Program-made: the position numbers and the translations under genes
Shown: positions 18,509 to 23,724 of the stretch, piece by piece
How positions within the stretch are numbered: position 1 is the stretch's first letter
Layout of the letters: each line of letters opens with the position of its first letter
IMG/VR virus record: IMGVR_UViG_3300025698_000033
Location: 1 to 29,931 of that record
DNA length: 29,931 nt
Strand: one strand, 5' to 3'
Source: a virus
The notes under the pieces: generated by a model
Databases searched by the model: none
What the model saw: the letters and a program-made list of their open reading frames with translations, nothing else
Told to the model about the DNA's origin: nothing

Positions 18509-18877
18509 ATGATATTTACAGGAAACCATGAATTACCAAGTCTTGAATTCATTGAAGATGAAGGTAGGTTAAAAATTTGGGGTAGATCAATTGCGACGGA
18601 AGCTAGAGCAGATTTTTGGCAGCCACTAATTGATAAACTAGAAGAATACCTGGAAGATCCTAGAGATATGGCTGTTACTATAGATCTGGATTATTTCGCA
18701 ACATCCTCTGCAAAATCTTTGCTAGTAGTATTTAACCTATTAGCTGATAAAGCAATAATAAAAAATCGTAAAGTCATTATTAAATGGATTTATGAAGATG
18801 AAGATATGAAAGAAGCCGGAGAAGATTATATGTCAATGGTATCTAAATTAGAATGGAAATTTATAGAAAAAGAATAA
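18509..18877 (+). CDS. SiaC-like (DUF1987) regulatory phosphoprotein
   Basis: Starting at the ATG at 18509 gives 122 aa (MIFTGNHELPSLEFIEDEGR). The frame extends upstream to 18461, but that extra part overlaps the previous gene and lacks family similarity. The sequence follows the SiaC/DUF1987 pattern closely: PS-x-x-F near the start, LKIWGRSI, then FWQPLIDKLEEYL, then IDLDYFATSSAKSLLVVF, then IKWIYEDEDMKEAGEDY. In Pseudomonas SiaC the Thr of the (N/A)-T-S-S motif is phosphorylated by the SiaB kinase and dephosphorylated by SiaA, controlling a diguanylate cyclase. That Thr is kept here. No SiaA or SiaB partner is visible in the window. It probably acts in the host cytoplasm as a mimic or decoy, which is inference. 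Confidence 0.85.
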   Translation: MIFTGNHELPSLEFIEDEGRLKIWGRSIATEARADFWQPLIDKLEEYLEDPRDMAVTIDLDYFATSSAKSLLVVFNLLADKAIIKNRKVIIKWIYEDEDMKEAGEDYMSMVSKLEWKFIEKE

Positions 18878-18878
18878 T

Positions 18879-19277
18879 ATGTCAACAAAGATTCCAAACA
18901 CCGCCCAACATAATTTTACAGTAGAAGAAGGTATAGCAGCCTATAGTAAATACCCTGCAACTAAATGGATAAAATTTGCATTTAAATATTTCTCTAAATC
19001 AACAGAGAAAGAAAATTTAAAACCAAGTAAAACCATCACAGGAATATTATTAGTACTTTTCCTTAGTGGATTTTTAGCTACAGTAATTAAATTACCAAGA
19101 GCAATCATAGGTCCTATAACATGCGCATACGCGAGTATATTATCAGTGTTAGTTCTATTTTTATTAGCAGCTACATTAGCAAATAATAGAAGAATTAAAA
19201 AAGTTATAAAAGAACTTGGATGTTCCATAGAAGAATGGAATAAATTCGTAAATTCTCACAGAGATGAATTAAAATAA
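18879..19277 (+). CDS. Small membrane protein (two helices)
   Basis: This 132-aa protein starts 1 nt after the SiaC-like stop. It has a 50-residue soluble N-terminus with a basic FAFKYFSKSTEKENLKPSK stretch, two hydrophobic helices at about 52-70 (ITGILLVLFLSGFLATVI) and 75-101 (GPITCAYASILSVLVLFLLA), and a 30-residue basic/acidic tail (NNRRIKKVIKELG). It has no signal peptide cleavage site. I recognise no family. The tight coupling to the SiaC-like gene suggests the two act together, for example at the host membrane. A lysis (holin-like) role is possible, but the long N-terminal domain is not typical of holins. Confidence 0.8.
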   Translation: MSTKIPNTAQHNFTVEEGIAAYSKYPATKWIKFAFKYFSKSTEKENLKPSKTITGILLVLFLSGFLATVIKLPRAIIGPITCAYASILSVLVLFLLAATLANNRRIKKVIKELGCSIEEWNKFVNSHRDELK

Positions 19278-19285
19278 AAAGTTAA

Positions 19286-20020
19286 ATGACTAAACAAGAA
19301 CTTATAGATGAAGTAAAAGGTGAATTAACTGCCTCTTGTTCTCTTCCTTTTTCACCTCCTGATAAGGAAATTACACGTATAATCGATTTAGAATCTAGAT
19401 GGTTATTCAGAGAATACAGAGATGCTTTGGAAACTCGTTGGTATATCTTAGATAAAAAATGGTATGGCACTCCAGAATGGAAAGCGACTAGAACTTTTCA
19501 ATTACCTGAATGCTGTGTAGGTATTCAAGTTGTTTATGAATTGACTGGTGGCTCAAGAGTATTTGGTATTCATGACCCCGACCTTCAATTTGATAGATTA
19601 ATGGCTGCTGACCTTTATTTGACTCCATTATCTTCAGATCAGATTACATATCGTACTATTCAGTGGTCATTTTGGGATTTATCAAGAGCCTTTAATCTTA
19701 GAGATATTCAAACAAAATTTAACTTAAACACTCACAGAATAGCTATACTTGGTAGAGATCCAGTTGAATCTTTATTTATTACCACAATGAATACTATTCC
19801 ACACGAAGAATTTTATGATGATCCACTTGTTATTAAATGGATGATTGCAAAAGGAAAAATTTCATTAGCAAGAATTTTAGGAACTTTCAGTTATACTCTT
19901 CTTGGAAATGTTACAATTAATTATGCAGATATTAGAGCCGAAGGACAAGAAGAATTAAAGGAGTTAAAAGAAAAGATTGCAAGCGACAATACTCCGGACT
20001 GGTTCCACATGTTCAACTAA
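19286..20020 (+). CDS. Neck protein, T4 gp13-like
   Basis: The 244-aa protein begins MTKQELIDEVKGELTASCSL, a short helical start followed by an EYRDALETRWYILDKKWY helix-rich part, much like the KELKDVILRRLG opening of T4 gp13. The C-terminal segment (IKWMIAKGKISLARILGTFS, then LLGNVTINYADIRAEGQEEL and KELKEKI) matches the gp13 pattern of a helix, a (P/L)GG-type turn with V-T-I, and a Glu-rich helix. gp13 helps form the T4 neck and caps the filled head for tail joining. T4 gp13 is 309 aa, so this version is shorter. The gene is not next to other recognised head genes. The assignment comes from memory of the T4 sequence and needs a profile check. Confidence 0.65.
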   Translation: MTKQELIDEVKGELTASCSLPFSPPDKEITRIIDLESRWLFREYRDALETRWYILDKKWYGTPEWKATRTFQLPECCVGIQVVYELTGGSRVFGIHDPDLQFDRLMAADLYLTPLSSDQITYRTIQWSFWDLSRAFNLRDIQTKFNLNTHRIAILGRDPVESLFITTMNTIPHEEFYDDPLVIKWMIAKGKISLARILGTFSYTLLGNVTINYADIRAEGQEELKELKEKIASDNTPDWFHMFN

Positions 20021-20041
20021 CTAAAAATAAACTACTTAGAG

Positions 20042-22081
20042 GTGAAAGTTGTAAGAAATAAATTATTTGAAGATCCGGATCAATCATTTGCTAAAGGTGG
20101 CCAACCTTTGGATTGGTCAGTAGATTTAGCTCATCCATTTGGCGTTGGATCAAATGGAAAAGTTGAAGTGGGACCACCAAGTACATCTCATGAAGAAGTT
20201 GGAGAAAAATCAGCTTTTGCATTTAATAATTATGAGGGAAGGATATGGCCACTGGCCGGAGTAATTGCCTTTTGGGAAGCTCCAACAAAGGGATATCTTA
20301 TGGAAATTCTTCAGGAACTTATAATGCATGATGAAATATTTGTATATGAATTAGAAATGGAAGATTTTGATGATTTTCTATTTGATATTCCCAATCCTGA
20401 TTTATCTGCTGATGATGAAGACTTAATAGTCACATTAAAAGAATATCCAGCTAATCCGAAATTAAAATTATCTCATTTAAACAGACCGGAACATACAAAA
20501 TCTCCGATGGATCCAACTAAGAAAACTCCTAATCAAAAGGTAACAGATAAAGTTGGTCAGAAAATAGATGATAAAAATACATGGAAGAGAAATCAACCAT
20601 TTGAATCAGTAGTTAGAACATCTTTAACTGAAAGTCCAGATACAATGTGCGCTAATCCACGAATAACAGTTGGCGCATGGGGAGAATATCATGATAGTTG
20701 GCATTGTGCAACCAGGGATGAAAAAGTCGCAGCTTATAATGATGATGACGCTAGAGCTTTTGGAATAATTAATAAAGATGTCCATATGGGTAAAAAATTA
20801 GATAATGGAAGCTTTTGGATGTCAACCCCTGGTGAAACCCATTTAATAAGTGGAAGACATGATTATAAATTTGCAGGACGAATATGGCTAGGCAAAGGTC
20901 TTATCTCATTTTGGGAATACCCAAAACCCGGTGAAATGGCAAAATTTTTAGATAAAATGGCCGAATACATGGAGAATAAACGATCATCTGAGAGTGATTT
21001 TATAAAAGATGAGAATAATAAGAAAATTTTCAACAAACCTATTAGAAACGCGTTGGATGATTTTCTTGTAGAAGTTATTGAAAAGGATGATAAAATTGTT
21101 AATGATACTAAAAATTATGATAAATCTGAAAAAGCTGTTTGGAAAACCAAAGAAGGACAGTGGGACACTTGGGGAAATGATCCTCATATTAGATTTTCTA
21201 CAAAGTATATAAAACTTAAAAATTATGATAATCTTACTAGTGTTAAACAATTAGCACCAGAAGATATGGCTGGAGAACATGGTAAATCTCCTATGGATCC
21301 AACTAAGAAAAAAAGGAATGTTCCTACAGGATTTGGCTCTAAACATCCGGATGCTGAAGCAAAAGCAGAAGAAAGAAGAAACAAACCATTCGAATCCCTT
21401 ATAACAGAAAGTCCTGATAAATTTGAATATGACGGAAAGGAATGGGGCGTTTTTGGATCAGGAGCCCTAGCGTTTGAAGTTGTTATAAATGATAAAACTG
21501 ACGAAATTATCGATGTAAAATTCAATCCTAAAGAAGGATATCATTGTGATTTCTCAGAAACTACTAATGGACATGATAGAATATATCCAGGAAGAATATA
21601 TCCCAAACCAAAAGTAATTACTTTTTGGGCATATCCCAGTTCAGATGAATTTGATAAAATTATTAATCTGATGGAAAAATCTCTTGATCAGGATTTATGG
21701 AATAAGGGATGGAAAGTTGAAGTTTATTTAGGACAAAACAGTAAGCCAATTCATGCAGGAGATAGACGATATGGTAACAACTATGATAGGAAATCTGATT
21801 TTAAAGAATTCATACCAATTGAACAATATATGGGTTCCCATGGGCCTCCAGCAGAAGAAAAACAAAAACATTTAATGTCTTATAAAGAAAAATTAGATCA
21901 TAAAAGATCTACTGGATGGGGCAAAGGGTCCGGTTCTGATAAATATGGTAAGAAAAAACCCTTACCTTATAGACAAGCTATGCAAGCAGAAAGTTTCTAT
22001 CCTGGATTAAATGAAAATCCCAACGCTACAATAGATCCAAAGGTTTGGGCAAAATATAAAAACCCTAACGCTACTCCATAA
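20042..22081 (+). CDS. Modular repeat protein, possible head-internal polyprotein (modules A-C)
   Basis: The start is a GTG at 20042; no ATG fits the N-terminus. The 679 residues hold three modules, each with the core G-R-I-(W/Y)-x4-(V/L)-I-x-F-W-x-x-P (residues 66-81, 279-294 and 517-532). A and B are followed by near-identical linkers (KSPMDPTKK, then RN(Q/K)PFES). The linkers end in LTE|SPD (E197) and ITE|SPD (E456), which fit the (L/I)-x-E specificity of T4-type prohead protease gp21. A third boundary, QAMQAE|SFYPGL (E650), is a looser match. Processing would give fragments of about 197, 259 and 194 residues. T4 packages and injects small head-internal proteins cut at such sites. I know no homologue for the module, so function is inferred. 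The stop at 22079-22081 is in frame with a fourth module. Confidence 0.75.
   Translation: MKVVRNKLFEDPDQSFAKGGQPLDWSVDLAHPFGVGSNGKVEVGPPSTSHEEVGEKSAFAFNNYEGRIWPLAGVIAFWEAPTKGYLMEILQELIMHDEIFVYELEMEDFDDFLFDIPNPDLSADDEDLIVTLKEYPANPKLKLSHLNRPEHTKSPMDPTKKTPNQKVTDKVGQKIDDKNTWKRNQPFESVVRTSLTESPDTMCANPRITVGAWGEYHDSWHCATRDEKVAAYNDDDARAFGIINKDVHMGKKLDNGSFWMSTPGETHLISGRHDYKFAGRIWLGKGLISFWEYPKPGEMAKFLDKMAEYMENKRSSESDFIKDENNKKIFNKPIRNALDDFLVEVIEKDDKIVNDTKNYDKSEKAVWKTKEGQWDTWGNDPHIRFSTKYIKLKNYDNLTSVKQLAPEDMAGEHGKSPMDPTKKKRNVPTGFGSKHPDAEAKAEERRNKPFESLITESPDKFEYDGKEWGVFGSGALAFEVVINDKTDEIIDVKFNPKEGYHCDFSETTNGHDRIYPGRIYPKPKVITFWAYPSSDEFDKIINLMEKSLDQDLWNKGWKVEVYLGQNSKPIHAGDRRYGNNYDRKSDFKEFIPIEQYMGSHGPPAEEKQKHLMSYKEKLDHKRSTGWGKGSGSDKYGKKKPLPYRQAMQAESFYPGLNENPNATIDPKVWAKYKNPNATP
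20237..20284 (+). repeat. Module core A of the repeat protein
   Basis: It encodes G-R-I-W-P-L-A-G-V-I-A-F-W-E-A-P, the first of four copies of the core. Confidence 0.85.
20498..20525 (+). repeat. Linker DNA repeat, copy 1
   Basis: It encodes KSPMDPTKK and is nearly identical (one mismatch) to 21284-21311 over 28 bases. A more diverged third copy lies at about 22538-22562, in front of RKKKRK. It is part of the modular array. Confidence 0.8.
20876..20923 (+). repeat. Module core B
   Basis: It encodes G-R-I-W-L-G-K-G-L-I-S-F-W-E-Y-P, the second core, 213 residues after the first. Confidence 0.85.
21284..21311 (+). repeat. Linker DNA repeat, copy 2
   Basis: It encodes KSPMDPTKK and pairs with 20498-20525. 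High DNA identity in the linker but lower identity in the modules suggests recent exchange or selection on the linker. Confidence 0.8.
21590..21637 (+). repeat. Module core C
   Basis: It encodes G-R-I-Y-P-K-P-K-V-I-T-F-W-A-Y-P, the third core, 238 residues after the second. Confidence 0.85.
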
Positions 22082-22108
22082 TCAATCAAATTTGATGAAC
22101 AAGGAAAT

Positions 22109-22663
22109 GTGACATTTGGATATTATGGAGGGAAGCTATATACAAGGAAAGGAAATTCCACTCATCCTCAACTTTTCCAAATAGCCATGCACGATCCTAA
22201 TAATGAATTAGATGCCAAAGAAGATAAAGAAAGAGGGAAAAATTCTGGAAGGATTTATACTAATTACAAACTTTTAACATTTTGGGTATTTCCCAAAGAC
22301 TATGAGGAACTGGAAAAAGTTATTAAAGATTTAGAAAAGAAACTAAAAATAAATATTTTAAATGATCCGGAATGGAAAATAGAAATTCCTGCCGGAGAAT
22401 TCAAAATGGCATTAGGCAAGGATTCCGGAAGTTGGGGAAGTTGGTACCCAAGAGTTGGCCAAATAGATATGATCCCTATAAAGGATTACAAAGGAGGTCA
22501 TACAAGATCTGAAGAAGATATGGGACAACAACACGCATTTTCTCCTATGGATCCAAGAAAAAAGAAAAGAAAGGTTTGGAAATCAAAAGCTCCTCAAGGA
22601 ATAGACAGGTTAAAAATTAGACAGGCAATGCAGGCTGAGAGTTTTTATCCTAGACTAAAATAA
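22109..22663 (+). CDS. Fourth module of the repeat protein, split off by an in-frame TAA
   Basis: This 184-aa frame starts at a GTG at 22109 with a weak AAGGA five nt upstream. It contains the core G-R-I-Y-T-N-Y-K-L-L-T-F-W-V-F-P at residues 47-62, an IPIKDYKGGH element like IPIEQYMGSH in module C, the FSPMDPRKKKRK linker and the ending IRQAMQAESFYPRLK. That ending closely matches the C-terminal part of the preceding 679-aa protein. The frame is the same as that gene, and the nine codons between TAA (22079-22081) and GTG read as plausible module sequence (SIKFDEQGN). It is therefore either a gene split by a nonsense change, an independently initiated fourth module, or a readthrough product. 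It is annotated as coding because the frame stays open and conserved after the stop. Confidence 0.7.
   Translation: MTFGYYGGKLYTRKGNSTHPQLFQIAMHDPNNELDAKEDKERGKNSGRIYTNYKLLTFWVFPKDYEELEKVIKDLEKKLKINILNDPEWKIEIPAGEFKMALGKDSGSWGSWYPRVGQIDMIPIKDYKGGHTRSEEDMGQQHAFSPMDPRKKKRKVWKSKAPQGIDRLKIRQAMQAESFYPRLK
22247..22294 (+). repeat. Module core D
   Basis: It encodes G-R-I-Y-T-N-Y-K-L-L-T-F-W-V-F-P, the fourth core, within the separate 184-aa frame. Confidence 0.85.
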
Positions 22664-22671
22664 CAAACATC

Positions 22672-22899
22672 ATGAAATTTTTAAATTTAAAAAACCCTTG
22701 GTTGTGGACTGCAATACTAGCATTAATATCTATAGCTTTTGCATTTATTCATAAATTTACTGGGAGCGATTGGTCTTATATTGCTACATTTGTCCCATGG
22801 ATTCCAGTAGGAATATTCGCTGTCGCTGCAATAGTATTTGCATTCATTATTAATCCAGTTAGAGCTCTTATTAGAAAGATAAAAGAAAAGAAAAAGTAA
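22672..22899 (+). CDS. Small two-helix membrane protein
   Basis: This 75-aa protein has two hydrophobic helices, at about 10-27 (PWLWTAILALISIAFAFI) and 43-61 (WIPVGIFAVAAIVFAFIIN), joined by a short loop, and a strongly basic tail (RALIRKIKEKKK). Size and layout fit a class II holin-like or other small phage membrane protein. No endolysin is visible beside it, so the lysis role is unproven. Its stop overlaps the start of the next membrane gene by 1 nt (TAATG), which suggests that the two proteins are made together and may form a pair. Confidence 0.75.
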   Translation: MKFLNLKNPWLWTAILALISIAFAFIHKFTGSDWSYIATFVPWIPVGIFAVAAIVFAFIINPVRALIRKIKEKKK

Positions 22900-23267
22900 T
22901 GTGGTGGATAAGTGTCATATTAATGATAATTGCAGGAATTTTAAATGCAACTATGGATGTTCTAAAAACTCGTTTTAAAACTTCTATCTTTAGATTTTGG
23001 AAAAATCAACAATGGATTAACCCATCTCTTTCGTGGCATAATAAATGGAAACCAAAAACTAAATTTGGTGATTTAATAATGTCTACTGTTTTAGTATGGG
23101 TTACTGATATGTGGCATCTGGCTAAAATGTTAATGTTAATGTGTATAGCTTTTGCGATCTCATTTTATGATCCAGCAATATCATGGTGGTTAGATGTACT
23201 TATTATGTATTTTTCTTTTACTGTTCCTTTTGAGATATTCTATAGTAAAGTATTAATTAAGACTTAA
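22899..23267 (+). CDS. Membrane protein typical of Bacteroidota phages
   Basis: The 122-aa protein begins MWWISVILMIIAGILNATMD with a first membrane helix. A Trp-rich cytoplasmic or interfacial segment follows (NPSLSWHNKWKPKTKFG), then two more hydrophobic stretches, at about 73-90 and 96-113 (WWLDVLIMYFSFTVPFEIF). The G-I-L-N-A-x-M-D opening with a later S-W-x-N-K-W is a pattern I recall from short membrane proteins in Bacteroidota phages and prophages; the function is unknown. The TAATG overlap with the 75-aa gene couples them. It is the last gene before the terminator at 23291. Confidence 0.78.
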   Translation: MWWISVILMIIAGILNATMDVLKTRFKTSIFRFWKNQQWINPSLSWHNKWKPKTKFGDLIMSTVLVWVTDMWHLAKMLMLMCIAFAISFYDPAISWWLDVLIMYFSFTVPFEIFYSKVLIKT

Positions 23268-23290
23268 CACCAAATAAAATCATAAAAATT

Positions 23291-23321
23291 AAAGGGGACT
23301 CAGCGTCTCCTTTTCTATTTT
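23291..23321 (+). terminator. Intrinsic terminator before gp25
   Basis: A 9-bp stem (AAAGGGGAC / GTCTCCTTT, one G-T pair) with a five-base loop is followed by a T-rich tract. It ends the 17083-23267 transcript. The 14-mer motif starts 5 nt later, repeating the terminator-motif-gene order seen at 17025-17083. Confidence 0.88.
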
Positions 23322-23326
23322 CTTAG

Positions 23327-23340
23327 ATATATAAAATAAA
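23327..23340 (+). promoter_or_regulatory. Candidate phage late promoter (14-mer copy 3)
   Basis: An exact ATATATAAAATAAA with a preceding G lies 5 nt before the gp25 ATG. If it is a -10-type element, transcription would start at or next to the ATG, giving a nearly leaderless message. Confidence 0.6.
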
Positions 23341-23345
23341 ACTAA

Positions 23346-23708
23346 ATGATACAAGAGATTTATATACGAAATCCTGAAGATCCTAACTTCAAAGTGAACG
23401 TGTTAGATCACTCAGATCCTATAGAAAGTATTATTTCCAAGATTAAAGTTATTTTTGGCACCCGCCAAGGACAAGTAATGGGTGATCTTAATTTTGGAGC
23501 TGGAATAGAGGATTTAGTATTTGAATCAAGAATAAACAAATTACAATTAGAAGAGGACATCAAGAGACAAATTGATGAATATGTTTCAGAATCTGCAGAA
23601 TATAGAATTAGACCAAGTGTATCATTTGGAAGAGCTGAGGGATATGATTATTGTGTCATTGACATATTCATTGATGATCAAAGAACTTTTGGAATACTTA
23701 TCAAGTGA
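23346..23708 (+). CDS. 25: Baseplate wedge protein, GPW/gp25 family
   Basis: The 120-aa protein is close to T4 gp25 (132 aa). It has the family layout: an N-terminal strand with YIRNPEDPNFKVNV, a helix (DPIESIISKIKVIFGTRQGQ), the conserved turn (GDLNFGAGIEDLVF) and a long helix (INKLQLEEDIKRQIDEYV) before C-terminal strands. gp25 belongs to the baseplate wedge of contractile tails and starts sheath assembly at the wedge core. It is first after a terminator and a 14-mer motif. In T4-like phages gp25 usually lies near gp6; here the homing endonuclease lies between them. Confidence 0.9.
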   Translation: MIQEIYIRNPEDPNFKVNVLDHSDPIESIISKIKVIFGTRQGQVMGDLNFGAGIEDLVFESRINKLQLEEDIKRQIDEYVSESAEYRIRPSVSFGRAEGYDYCVIDIFIDDQRTFGILIK

Positions 23709-23709
23709 G

Positions 23710-23723
23710 ATATATAAAATAAA
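23710..23723 (+). promoter_or_regulatory. Candidate promoter carried by the homing endonuclease (14-mer copy 4)
   Basis: An exact ATATATAAAATAAA with a preceding G starts right after the gp25 stop and ends 1 nt before the endonuclease ATG. The closeness to the ATG makes either a leaderless transcript or a translation-enhancer role possible. Confidence 0.5.
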
Positions 23724-23724
23724 A

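Noticed and set aside
22079-22081. TAA reassigned to a sense codon
   Set aside because: Known phage recoding uses TAG or TGA, and TAA ends most genes in this window, so recoding cannot explain this one site.
20498-22562. CRISPR-like or transposon-end repeats in the modular gene
   Set aside because: The repeats are in frame, encode the conserved linker SPMDPTKK and are spaced by several hundred bases of coding sequence.
22553-22579. KKKRKV, identical to the core of the SV40 nuclear localisation signal, in module D
   Set aside because: It is one variant of the basic SPMDP(T/R)KKK linker of the array; a short lysine/arginine run in an AT-rich phage is easily explained without nuclear targeting.
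23572-23724. Longer endonuclease frame starting inside gp25
   Set aside because: The GIY-YIG domain begins exactly at M52 of that frame (ATG 23725); the earlier part is gp25 read in another frame.
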